12,879 bases of DNA from Actinomycetota bacterium (lineage in GTDB: Bacteria; Actinomycetota; Actinomycetes; S36-B12). The notes beneath the pieces are model-generated. The model worked only from the letters and a program-made list of their open reading frames with translations. It was not told where the DNA came from and did no database searches. The stretch is from NCBI GenBank assembly GCA_026392575.1, contig JAPLBU010000071.1, positions 1 through 12,879 of the forward strand. The letters are read 5' to 3'. How positions within the stretch are numbered: the stretch's first letter is position 1; every line of letters starts with the position of its first letter. Position numbers and translations under genes: made by a program. This document shows positions 6,351 to 12,879 of the stretch, piece after piece.

Positions 6351-6387
6351 AAGAACGCCCCCCGGCGCCGCGCCGGGGGGCGCTCTT
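6351..6387. terminator. Strong GC-rich intrinsic terminator
   Basis: CGCCCCCCGGCG (6356-6367) and CGCCGGGGGGCG (6371-6382) form a perfect 12-bp stem with loop CCG. Outside one mismatch the stem continues as AAGA/TCTT (6351-6354 with 6384-6387), and CTCTTT follows on the plus strand. It could terminate plus-strand transcription arriving from ssrA, and the A-rich left flank would serve the minus strand reasonably. Confidence 0.65.
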
Positions 6388-6419
6388 TCGCGATTGCTTC
6401 CTGCCGCCTCTGCCTTCTC

Positions 6420-6640
6420 TAGGTGAAGCGTGTTGAGCGCATCGGCCTCGGACGTGGTCAGCTGTCGAAAGCCGTGGCCGTCCTGGCCGGCCTTGAGGAG
6501 TTCGTGGTCCTCGGGGCCGAGTCTGGTCTCCTCGTGCCAACATCGCAGGAGTCGCATGTTGGTGGCGGCGACGTAGCAGGCGAGCACGATCGTGACCGTG
6601 GGCAGTTCGGTGACCGAGTAGGTGCCACAGCGGTGTTTCT
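6420..6640 (-). pseudogene. Decayed coding remnant, unrecognised
   Basis: On the minus strand a frame with coding-like high-GC third positions reads, from about 6640 down to 6420, TYSVTELPTVTIVLACYV, AATNMRLLRCWHEETRLG, PEDHELLKAGQDGHGFRQ and LTTSEADALNTLHLE. Upstream the same frame is cut by TAA near 6660, before which YLAQLAVPHFGQAG can be read; downstream it runs into the terminator stem at 6351-6387. There is no plausible start codon with ribosome binding site and no intact domain. It looks like the C-terminal part of a former gene. The setting beside a duplicated ssrA end suggests a mobile-element gene, but I do not recognise the family. The overlapping plus-strand open frame lacks coding character. 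Confidence 0.4.
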
Positions 6641-6729
6641 GGTCCGTCTGCGTCGGCCGTTATCCCGCTTGGCCGAAGTGCGGAACGGCGAGTTGAGCCA
6701 AGTAGAGCCGCGCAGGTATGAAAAAGTCC

Positions 6730-6759
6730 TTGACGCGCTCCGCAAGACGAGGTTATCGT
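6730..6759 (+). promoter_or_regulatory. Candidate promoter of the ABC transporter operon
   Basis: TTGACG (6730-6735, 5 of 6) and TATCGT (6754-6759, 4 of 6) are 18 bp apart. The start site would fall near 6766, leaving a leader of about 130 nt before the lipoprotein gene. A 24-bp near-palindrome lies immediately downstream. The other operon of the cluster has the same arrangement. Confidence 0.45.
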
Positions 6760-6770
6760 TCGGCATTCGC

Positions 6771-6794
6771 TCTCTATCGATCGATCGACAGAGA
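6771..6794. promoter_or_regulatory. Operator candidate A (24-bp near-palindrome)
   Basis: The half sites are TCTCTATCGATC and GATCGACAGAGA; 11 of 12 pairs are complementary (only A6776 against C6789 fails). The site sits just downstream of the predicted start of the transporter transcript, the place for a repressor. Its central ATCGATCGATCG core also occurs in the palindrome at 12791-12814 upstream of the gcvT-like gene, implying one shared regulator, probably a dimeric helix-turn-helix protein encoded outside the window. Confidence 0.6.
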
Positions 6795-6855
6795 ACAAAT
6801 ACCGCACCACGACTAGCCGATCCGATAGGTAGACCAATCCAATCGCGAGGCAGCA

Positions 6856-6870
6856 CCGCCCATTGGGCGG
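6856..6870 (+). promoter_or_regulatory. Leader hairpin upstream of the lipoprotein gene
   Basis: CCGCCC (6856-6861) and GGGCGG (6865-6870) pair perfectly around the loop ATT, ending 16 bases before the AGGAG ribosome binding site (6887-6891). No T-run follows. It may stabilise the leader or tune initiation. I do not recognise any known riboswitch in the leader. Confidence 0.35.
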
Positions 6871-6898
6871 TCAAGCCTGGCCAGATAGGAGTCAGGAC

Positions 6899-8014
6899 AT
6901 GCGAGCAAGTGCGGTACGCAAAAGAGGCATGGTTGGCGCAGTAGCGGTGGTTGCCGCGCTCGCTCTCTCGGCGTGCGGAGGGGGCTCGGCCGGTAGTTCA
7001 GAGTCGGCCGCTCCGCTTGACCCGAAAGCAGATCTGTCTAAGCAGACCCTTACGGTCTCGAACTGGGCCGACTACACGAACCCCGACGTTCTGACGTCGT
7101 TCACATCGGAGTTCGGCACGCCCGTGACAATGGCGACCCATGCCAGCAACGAGGAGATCATGGGCAAGCTCACGGCGGGCGGCGACTCGGGCATCGACAT
7201 CGCGTTCGTCTCCGGGCAGTATGCGCAGGCGCTCGACCGAGCCGGCCTCCTCGAGCACCTTGACCAGTCCCTCATCCCCAACCTGAAGAACCTCTACCCA
7301 GAGGCGAGCACGCTCGCGTACGACGTCGGCAACGTCTACTCCGTTCCGTATGCCTGGGGTACGACAGGGCTGTGCTACCGGAGCGACCTGGTGAAGGAGA
7401 CACCCGACAGTTGGGACGCCATCCTGAATCCGCCGGACGACACCAAGGGAAAGATCACCATGCTGTGGAGCGAGCGCTGGCTGCTTCTCCCAGCCCTCAA
7501 GAAGCTCGGCTACTCGAACAACACCGTCGACCCCGCGGAGCTCGAAAAGGCGAAGGAGCTGACCCTCGCGGCGAAGAAGAACCTGCTCACCTACGACGAC
7601 ACCACCTTCTACAACCGGCTCGTGTCCGGCGAGTCCGTCATGGCGGTCGCATGGGATGGCTGGTGCAGTTACGCCATCGCGGAGAACCCCGACGTCAAGT
7701 TCGTCCTTCCCAAGGAGGGCAGTGATATCTGGACCGACACGCTCGTGGTCCTGAAGTCGTCCAAGAACAAGGAGGCGGCGCACGCTTTCCTGAACTCCAT
7801 TCTTGATGCGAAGAACCAGTCGTGGGTTGCGACGACCGCTCTGTCCAAGGTCCCGAACAAGGCATCAATGGACATGGTCGGCGCCGAGCTCGCGAAGCAG
7901 TACCCGGCGATGGGCATGACTCCGGCAGAGATCGTCCAGCAGGAGCAGATCCTCGACCTCGGTGACAAGACTGCCGAGTACACGCAGATTGCAACTGAGA
8001 TCACTGCAATTTGA
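6899..8014 (+). CDS. PotD-like substrate-binding lipoprotein of an ABC importer
   Basis: A 371-residue extracytoplasmic binding protein. Start at ATG 6899, with AGGAG (6887-6891) 7 bases upstream. It has a basic N-terminus, a hydrophobic segment and the lipobox LSAC with lipidated C26. The fold family is PotD/PotF: SNWADY (54-59), IPN-type hinge regions, VPYAWGTTGL (149-158), KKLGYSNNTVDPAEL, AWDGW (251-255), PKEGSDIWTD (271-280) and a VPNKAS C-terminal block. Compared from memory with E. coli PotD, W34, Y37, Y85, W229, W255 and D257 have counterparts (W56, Y59, Y108, W252, W278, D280). The polyamine-binding pair D168/E171 is replaced by S191/W194, and Y293 and Q327 are lost. It therefore probably binds another amine; the purU and gcvT neighbours suggest a methylated one. 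Confidence 0.9.
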   Translation: MRASAVRKRGMVGAVAVVAALALSACGGGSAGSSESAAPLDPKADLSKQTLTVSNWADYTNPDVLTSFTSEFGTPVTMATHASNEEIMGKLTAGGDSGIDIAFVSGQYAQALDRAGLLEHLDQSLIPNLKNLYPEASTLAYDVGNVYSVPYAWGTTGLCYRSDLVKETPDSWDAILNPPDDTKGKITMLWSERWLLLPALKKLGYSNNTVDPAELEKAKELTLAAKKNLLTYDDTTFYNRLVSGESVMAVAWDGWCSYAIAENPDVKFVLPKEGSDIWTDTLVVLKSSKNKEAAHAFLNSILDAKNQSWVATTALSKVPNKASMDMVGAELAKQYPAMGMTPAEIVQQEQILDLGDKTAEYTQIATEITAI

Positions 8015-8016
8015 TC

Positions 8017-8878
8017 GTGTCTTCATCCGACGTGCCCGTGGTGCACGGGTCCGGTGCCAGGAGGCGCCGGACCCGTGCATCACGGGCGATCTATCTCGGC
8101 CCTGGGCTGCTGTACATCACCCTCTTCATGGCGATCCCGATGGGCTTCATCCTGTCGTACGCCTTTCTGGAGAAGGCGCCCTATGGCGGGGTCCGGCTCA
8201 GCTTCTCGCTCGACAGTTTCACGCGTGCTCATCGCCTCGATCACGACCCTGTTGGCACTGGTGATCGGCTACCCCGTCGCGTACGCCATCGCCAAGTTGC
8301 CACCCAAGTGGCGCACGGTGGCGGTCATCCTCGTCGTGCTCCCGTTCTGGAGTAATTTCCTCATTCGGACATACGCCTGGATCCTTCTCCTGAACTCGGA
8401 AGGGATCATGAACAAGGGCCTGCTTGCAGTCGGGGTCATAGACCACCCCCTGGCCCTTCTGTACACGCGTGAGGCCGTCATCCTGGGCCTGCTCTACGCG
8501 TACCTCCCACTCATGATTCTCCCGCTGTACGCATCGATGGAACGCCTCGACTGGTCGCTCCTGGAGGCGGCGAGGAATCTGGGAGCCGGAAGGGCCCGCG
8601 CGTTCGTGGACGTCACATTCCCCTTGACCCTGCCAGCAGCCATGATCGGCGCAATTTTCGTCTTCGTGCCGAGTGTTGGGAACTTCATCGTCCCCGAACT
8701 CCTGGGGGGCGGGAAGACCGTGATGGTGGGCAATCTGGTTCGGGACCAGTTCCTCAAAGCGCGCGATTGGCCCTTCGGCTCTGTCTTGGCTCTGACGATG
8801 GTCGGGTTCCTCGTCCTGCTGTTCGCTGTCCAGGGGTACGTCGCACGACGCATCAACATCGGGGATTCGCGTGCGTAG
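8017..8878 (+). pseudogene. PotB-like ABC permease, frame broken by an internal deletion
   Basis: First inner-membrane permease of the importer. The first frame (GTG 8017, or TTG 8011 overlapping the lipoprotein stop) gives TM1, AIYLGPGLLYITLFMAIPMGFILSYAF, then FSLDSFTR. At about 8221-8226 homology continues in another frame: VLIASITTLLALVIGYPVAYAIAKLP, LPFWSNFLIRTYAW, and the EAA loop LLEAARNLGAGRARAFVDVTFPLTLPA that contacts the ATPase, ending at TAG 8876-8878. Compared with PotB about 14-16 residues (the DPLY...SL segment before TM2) are missing, so roughly 44-50 bases (2 mod 3) are lost next to CACGCGTG. As written the permease cannot be made. The other three transporter genes are intact, so a sequence error is a real option. 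Confidence 0.85.
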
Positions 8879-9641
8879 CATCGGTTGGCTGCGGGTGCCC
8901 CTGCTCCTGACCTATGCCTTTCTCTATATTCCGATTGCTGTTGTCGTCGTGATGTCCTTCAACGCCAGCAAGATGCCGTTCAACTGGACGGGCTTGAGCC
9001 TCAAGTGGTACGGGGCGCTCTTTCATGATGACGTGATCCGTGAAGGCTTCACCAACACGATGATCGTCGCCGTAGGAGCAACGGTCATCGCCACAATTCT
9101 CGGTACCCTCCTCGCGATCGGCCTGTCGCGGTACACGAAGTCGGCCATCCTTCAGGCATACGCCCTGACTCCGGCCATCGTTCCCGACCTAGCACTAGCC
9201 ATCGGCCTGCTCGTCATGTTCAGCTTCGTCGGGATGACGGTTGGCCTGCACTCGGTGCTGCTGGCGCACGTGGTGTTTGGCCTGGCTTTCGTGGCTGCCG
9301 TCGTAACGGCTCGTATTGGGCAGGTGGACCCTAGCCTCGAGGAGGCCAGCCAGGATCTCGGCGCGTCGGCATGGTCCACCTTCTTCAGAATCACCGTTCC
9401 GACGCTGCTGCCAGCCATCGTGGCGGGTGCGCTCCTGGTCTTCACGCTGTCGCTCGACGAGTTCGTCATCGCTTTCTTCACGGATGGTCCTTCAACACCA
9501 ACCCTGCCCATCGTCATCTACTCCATGGTTCGTTTCGGAGTCACGCCCGAGATCAATGCTCTGGCGGCGATCCTCCTACTTGTCTCATTCACAGTCGTGA
9601 TCGCTGCCCAGCGCATGACCCGACCCAGGGACTTGACGTGA
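8871..9641 (+). CDS. PotC-like ABC permease
   Basis: A 256-residue second permease of the importer, with six predicted membrane segments (about 9-29, 62-84, 95-120, 126-146, 180-201 and 227-246). The EAA loop LEEASQDLGASAWSTFFRITVPTLLP (about 156-181) is the coupling helix that docks on the ATPase. DEFVIAFFTDGPSTPTLPIVIYSMVRFG (196-223) is characteristic of PotC. The GTG start at 8871 overlaps the end of the upstream permease gene by 8 bases and has GGGGA (8861-8865) at good spacing. It pairs with the PotB-like subunit to form the channel. The gene is intact. Confidence 0.94.
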   Translation: MRSIGWLRVPLLLTYAFLYIPIAVVVVMSFNASKMPFNWTGLSLKWYGALFHDDVIREGFTNTMIVAVGATVIATILGTLLAIGLSRYTKSAILQAYALTPAIVPDLALAIGLLVMFSFVGMTVGLHSVLLAHVVFGLAFVAAVVTARIGQVDPSLEEASQDLGASAWSTFFRITVPTLLPAIVAGALLVFTLSLDEFVIAFFTDGPSTPTLPIVIYSMVRFGVTPEINALAAILLLVSFTVVIAAQRMTRPRDLT

Positions 9642-10732
9642 CCATGAAACCGCTTCTCACCATCACCGATGTTCGCCGCACGTTCGGCGACGTGATCGCG
9701 CTGGATTCGGTCAGCCTTGAGATCCACGAGAACGAGTTCTTCGCGCTCTTGGGTCCGTCCGGCTGTGGCAAGACGACCCTCTTGAGGGTGCTGGCCGGTT
9801 TCGAGCACCCGGACTCCGGAACGGTGATGATCGGGGATCAGGATCTGCTGGCTATGCCGCCGAACAAGCGGCCCATCAACCTGATGTTCCAGTCGTATGC
9901 GCTGTTTCCGCACATGTCGGTGGAGAAGAACGTTGCATACGGACTCGAGCGTGAGGGTTGTGCCAAGGATGAGATCAGGGACAGAGTGGCGCAGGTACTC
10001 CAGACGGTGAGCCTCAGCGACAAGGCCCGAAAGCGACCAGCTCAGCTATCCGGCGGGCAGCGCCAGCGGGTGGCACTTGCGCGAGCGATCGTCAAGCGGC
10101 CTCGTCTTCTGCTCCTTGACGAGCCGCTGTCGGCTCTGGATCGAAAAGTGCGAGCGGAGATGCAGCTTGAACTGAAGCGACTGCAGCATGAGGTGGGCAT
10201 CACTTTCGTCGTTGTTACACACGACCAGGAAGAGGCGATGTCGATGGCCGACCGAATCGAGGTGATGTCGAACGGACTTGTTGAACAGATTGCGAGCCCC
10301 GTAGAACTGTATGCGCGGCCGAGCACCGCTTTCGTGGCGGACTTTGTAGGCTCGAGTAACGCCTTCCAGGGTCTACGGGTGACGGGTGGTGTCGACGTCC
10401 CCGGATTAGGTGTCCTGCACGGTCAACCAGTGGGGGAGCAGATGGGTGCGCTGGCCGTGCTGATCGTGCGCCCCGAGGATGTGCGATTGGTCAGTGAGGG
10501 GGAGGCCTTCCTCGGGGGCTTGGTTCTTGACACCCAGTTCTACGGCGGCCGATCTACGGTCGCTGTGCAGGTTCCCGGATGTCCGGCCCCGATCATCGTC
10601 ACCTGCCAAGGAACGGCGAGTGTGGAGCGTGGCGCGCACGTGCACCTGGCCTGGGCTCCAGACAAGGCTGTCGTTCTGTCTGCCGCAACTCAGAACAAAG
10701 ACGGGAATGACGGTCAGGAACCCGCACTCTGA
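9638..10732 (+). CDS. PotA-like ABC transporter ATP-binding protein
   Basis: The ATPase that powers the importer, about 364 residues. I chose GTG 9638, which overlaps the permease stop (GTGA) and has AGGGA (9627-9631) six bases upstream; ATG 9644 is the alternative. Numbered from that ATG: Walker A GPSGCGKTT (37-45), Q-loop Q83, signature LSGGQ (135-139), Walker B LLLLDE (155-160), D-loop SALD (163-166), switch H193 in VTHD. From about 240 a TOBE domain follows, containing LIVRPEDVRLV and VLDTQFYGG, as in the PotA/MalK group. All catalytic residues are present. Its stop is only 12 bases from the stop of convergent purU. Confidence 0.94.
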   Translation: MTMKPLLTITDVRRTFGDVIALDSVSLEIHENEFFALLGPSGCGKTTLLRVLAGFEHPDSGTVMIGDQDLLAMPPNKRPINLMFQSYALFPHMSVEKNVAYGLEREGCAKDEIRDRVAQVLQTVSLSDKARKRPAQLSGGQRQRVALARAIVKRPRLLLLDEPLSALDRKVRAEMQLELKRLQHEVGITFVVVTHDQEEAMSMADRIEVMSNGLVEQIASPVELYARPSTAFVADFVGSSNAFQGLRVTGGVDVPGLGVLHGQPVGEQMGALAVLIVRPEDVRLVSEGEAFLGGLVLDTQFYGGRSTVAVQVPGCPAPIIVTCQGTASVERGAHVHLAWAPDKAVVLSAATQNKDGNDGQEPAL

Positions 10733-10744
10733 CCCATGACGGGC

Positions 10745-11620
10745 CTAGGTGAAGACGACCGTGCGTCCACCGTTCAACAGGACGCGGCTCTCGGCATGCC
10801 ACGTGACAGCCTTGGTGAGGGCACGACATTCGACGTCGCGACCAGCCGCTTCAAGGTCCTTGGCATCAAGCGAGTGGTTCACCCGCGTGATCTCCTGTTC
10901 GATGATCGGTCCTTCGTCAAGGTCGGCAGTGACGTAGTGGGCCGTGGCTCCGATGAGTTTCACCCCTCGGCTGTGAGCCTGATGGTACGGGCGGGCGCCT
11001 TTGAAACTGGGGAGGAAAGAATGGTGGATGTTGATCACGCGGCCTTGGAGTTCAGCACACACGGCATTCGACAGCACCTGCATGTAGCGCGCAAGAACCA
11101 CGAAATCGATGCGTTCGCTGCGCACGATCTCCAGCAGACTCCCCTCGGCTGAATCCTTGGTCTCTGGCGTGACAGGGAGGTGGATGAATGGAATTCCGTA
11201 CGACTCCACTAATCCCTCGAAGTCACGATGATTCGAGACGACAGCTGGAATCGTTACCGGGAGGGCTCCAATGCTGTGGCGGAACAGCAGGTCGTTCAGG
11301 CAATGGCCGAATCGCGAGACCATGATGAGCATTCGTTCCGGCTCGTGTGCGCGACGTAGCTGCCAGTCCATTGAGAATGAATCGCCCACCCAGCTGAATG
11401 CCTCACGCAGTGAGTCAAGGTCCATTTCCCCGCTGATGCCTTCAAAGTGGACCCGCATGAAGAAGAGGCCGGTCTCGGGGTCGCCGTACTGCTGGCTTTG
11501 GACGATGGTGCATTCGCGCTGGACGAGGAAGCTCGATACTCCGTAGACGATGCCGGGCCGGTCCGAGCAGACGATCGTGAGCAGGAACTGATCCCGCTCG
11601 TTCTCCGTGACGGTGCTCAA
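10745..11620 (-). CDS. purU: Formyltetrahydrofolate deformylase
   Basis: Hydrolyses 10-formyl-tetrahydrofolate to formate and tetrahydrofolate, releasing the one-carbon carrier. An N-terminal ACT domain (about 10-85, FLLTIVCSDRPGIVYGVSSFL) precedes a formyltransferase-fold domain (about 96-285) with MVSRFGHCLNDLL, VVLARYMQVL, NIHHSFLPSFKGARPY and TADLDEGPII. The catalytic triad is N197, H199 and D235 (spacing as in purN-type enzymes). I chose TTG 11618-11620 because GGAAGG lies six bases upstream and the family begins just before the ACT domain (291 residues). GTG 11668 would add 16 non-family residues and has no ribosome binding site. It follows the gcvT-like gene in one operon; purU is also found in sarcosine oxidase operons. 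Confidence 0.93.
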   Translation of the reverse strand: MSTVTENERDQFLLTIVCSDRPGIVYGVSSFLVQRECTIVQSQQYGDPETGLFFMRVHFEGISGEMDLDSLREAFSWVGDSFSMDWQLRRAHEPERMLIMVSRFGHCLNDLLFRHSIGALPVTIPAVVSNHRDFEGLVESYGIPFIHLPVTPETKDSAEGSLLEIVRSERIDFVVLARYMQVLSNAVCAELQGRVINIHHSFLPSFKGARPYHQAHSRGVKLIGATAHYVTADLDEGPIIEQEITRVNHSLDAKDLEAAGRDVECRALTKAVTWHAESRVLLNGGRTVVFT

Positions 11621-11696
11621 GGTCGGCCTTCCATCGGTCGTGATGCGCACTTGGACTGGGCGGGACACAGGTCAATGACCGCACATGCCTTCCCCT

Positions 11697-12739
11697 TCAC
11701 CCCCGGAAATGCTGACCGGTCGGGTCGTACAGCGGCTGAGCAGAAAGGATCCCCTCCAAGGACTTTCCGTCGACCTCGACGGTAAGGCGTGATCCACTGG
11801 GTAGATCGGCGGGTAGATACGCAAAGCCGATAGCACCCCCAAGTGTGTACGAAATGCCGCCGCTCGTGAGGGTCGTTGCGATGCCCTCACCTGTGACGGC
11901 TTCGCCCCCGCGGAGCACGAGATTCGGCTCCTGCACGGTGATGCACTGGAGCAGTTCGCGCACATGAACGCCCCGCGTCGGCCGCCGGCGGCCGAAACGG
12001 CCTCGGAGAGCTCCTGCCACAGCCACCTTCCGTAGCCAGTGGGAACGTAGATCTCCCAGCCGAGCTCGCCGACGAACGTGACTCGGGCGAGCCTGACGGC
12101 GACGCCACCGATGGAGGCATCTCGGAACTGCATGTAGGGGAAGTCCGCTGTTGCTAGTGACGTGTCCACCATCGGCTGCAGGATGTCGCGGGCGAGGGGA
12201 CCCCACAGGCCGAAACACGCCCATCCGTTCGTGACGTCCGTGATTGTCACGGGGCCGTCGATGGGCGAGGACGGATTCTGCGCCTGAGCCGATATCCACT
12301 CGAGGTCGTGTGCGAGAGCGCCGGTGTTGGTGATGGCGACGAAACGCTCGGGACCCAACTGCGACACCGTGAAGTCACCGATCACCCCGCCGCTCTCGTT
12401 GAGCATCTGGGTGTACGTAATGCGGCCGGGTCCACGCGAGACGCGGTTTGAGCAGACCCACTCGAGCAGGGAGGAAGCACCGGGCCCCGCAACCTCGATC
12501 TTGCCGAATGTACTGAAGTCGAAGAGCCCGGCGGTCGTGCGCACAGCCACGTGCTCACTGACAACGGCTGAAGACCAGGCGGCACCTTCGTAGCCAGCAG
12601 GGCGAAGGGCCTCGTGCTCGGGCGACTGATTGTCAGCGAAGTAGTCGACTCGACGCCAACCGCTGTTGATATGGAATGCGGCGCCGGCTCCGAGGTGTGC
12701 CTCGTATGCGGGCGATGTGCGGAATGGGGTGACGGTCAC
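11697..12739 (-). pseudogene. GcvT-like folate-binding aminomethyltransferase (dimethylglycine/sarcosine dehydrogenase C-terminal type), frame broken
   Basis: GcvT-fold proteins pass a methylene group from an amine to tetrahydrofolate. From GTG 12739 residues 1-253 read in one frame: FRTSPAYEAHLGAGAAFHINSGWRR, GLFDFSTFGKIEV, YTQMLNESGGVIGDFTV with the catalytic-type D122, FGLWGP and TFVGELGWEIYVP. The entry motif TSPAYEAHL resembles the GcvT half of dimethylglycine/sarcosine dehydrogenases. After AAGG (about 11981) homology resumes in another frame at RELLQCITVQEPNLVLRGGEAVTGEG and runs to TGA 11697-11699. About 55-60 conserved residues between are missing (length 1 mod 3), next to the perfect palindrome at 11980-11993. 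No FAD domain is present; a separate FAD oxidoreductase subunit may be encoded outside the window. Confidence 0.85.
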
Positions 12740-12740
12740 G
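12729..12740. repeat. GTGACGGTCAC site, copy 1 (overlaps gcvT start)
   Basis: GTGACGGTCACG; its first 11 bases are a perfect palindrome around a central G. The same 12 bases recur at 12827-12838. This copy overlaps the GTG start codon of the gcvT-like gene (read as GTG ACC GTC AC on the minus strand). It may be a protein-binding site or a coincidence of coding sequence. Confidence 0.4.
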
Positions 12741-12790
12741 GTGGGCCTCGCTCGTGAGTGGGGGGTGTTCGGGGAACCCCTGGGGAGCCG

Positions 12791-12814
12791 AGTCGATCGA
12801 TCGATCGTTCGACT
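12791..12814. promoter_or_regulatory. Operator candidate B (24-bp near-palindrome)
   Basis: The half sites are AGTCGATCGATC and GATCGTTCGACT; 11 of 12 pairs are complementary. It starts 6 bases downstream of the -10 box of the minus-strand gcvT-purU promoter, so it covers the transcription start. It shares the central ATCGATCGATCG core, length and relative position with operator candidate A. Confidence 0.6.
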
Positions 12815-12820
12815 GATTGG

Positions 12821-12849
12821 AGATTAGTGACGGTCACGTGGGCCGTCAA
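12821..12849 (-). promoter_or_regulatory. Candidate promoter of the gcvT-purU operon
   Basis: Read on the minus strand: TTGACG (12849-12844), 17-bp spacer, TAATCT (12826-12821). The -35 is strong (5 of 6), the -10 moderate. The start site would fall near 12814, giving a leader of about 75 nt. The spacer contains the second GTGACGGTCAC palindrome, and the start site is covered by operator candidate B. Confidence 0.5.
12827..12838. repeat. GTGACGGTCAC site, copy 2 (inside promoter spacer)
   Basis: Exact 12-base copy of 12729-12740, 98 bp away, lying between the -35 and -10 boxes of the gcvT-purU promoter. In this position a bound protein would directly affect polymerase. Confidence 0.45.
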
Positions 12850-12879
12850 GGGGGCAGCGGGCTAGTCGCAAAAGAATTC

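Noticed and set aside
6795..6898. Riboswitch (glycine or other) in the lipoprotein leader
   Set aside because: Only a short 6-bp hairpin is visible; none of the conserved core sequences of known riboswitches could be recognised.
6423..6944. Long plus-strand open frame across the gene-poor region
   Set aside because: Its codon use looks antisense, it overlaps the promoter, the operator candidate and the ribosome binding site of the lipoprotein gene, and its translation shows no domain.
12870..12879. Terminal GAATTC as a sign of a cloned fragment
   Set aside because: A single EcoRI site at the window edge is compatible with chance and says nothing firm about origin.

Overview
The window is high-GC DNA with strong G/C third-position bias, short or overlapping intergenic joints and the gene order prfB-ftsE-ftsX-smpB-ssrA. 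Together with a DUF222/HNH endonuclease and an actinobacterial-type tmRNA, this points to a member of the Actinomycetota. I cannot name a genus from sequence alone.

Left part (1-6200), conserved core with accessory inserts. The 3' end of prfB (release factor 2) is followed by a Phd-type antitoxin and PIN-domain toxin pair, which lies between prfB and ftsE. The pair has its own promoter with an operator-like palindrome. Next come ftsE, ftsX, a DUF4436 membrane protein and smpB, tightly packed with overlapping or nearly overlapping ends. A DUF222/HNH endonuclease gene on the minus strand separates smpB from ssrA (tmRNA), so the two trans-translation components are neighbours with one reversed gene between them.

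Middle part (6197-6898), about 650 bases without an intact gene. It starts with a perfect 20-bp hairpin at the tmRNA 3' terminus. A second exact copy of the last 14 bases of ssrA plus 5 flanking bases lies 112 bp downstream, which is the footprint expected of integration at ssrA. A terminator-like hairpin, a decayed minus-strand coding remnant, and a promoter with a 24-bp near-palindrome just downstream of it follow.

Right part (6899-12879), a catabolic/transport cluster. A PotD-like lipoprotein, PotB- and PotC-like permeases and a PotA-like ATPase form one ABC importer operon. Convergent to it are purU (formyl-tetrahydrofolate deformylase) and, upstream of purU, a GcvT-type folate-binding protein related to the C-terminal half of dimethylglycine/sarcosine dehydrogenases. 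GcvT-type demethylation loads one-carbon units onto tetrahydrofolate and PurU releases formate and frees the carrier, so the cluster looks like import and demethylation of a methylated amine rather than polyamine uptake. Two observations support this: both operons have a 24-bp near-palindrome with the same central core just downstream of a TTGACG-type promoter, and the polyamine-binding acidic pair of PotD is replaced in this PotD homologue.

Three otherwise well-conserved genes (ftsE, the potB-like gene, the gcvT-like gene) each carry an internal frame-breaking loss of conserved sequence. Three such lesions in 13 kb, one in a cell-division gene, suggest assembly errors at least as much as biological decay. 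Three genes (antitoxin, ftsE, HNH endonuclease) look leaderless.
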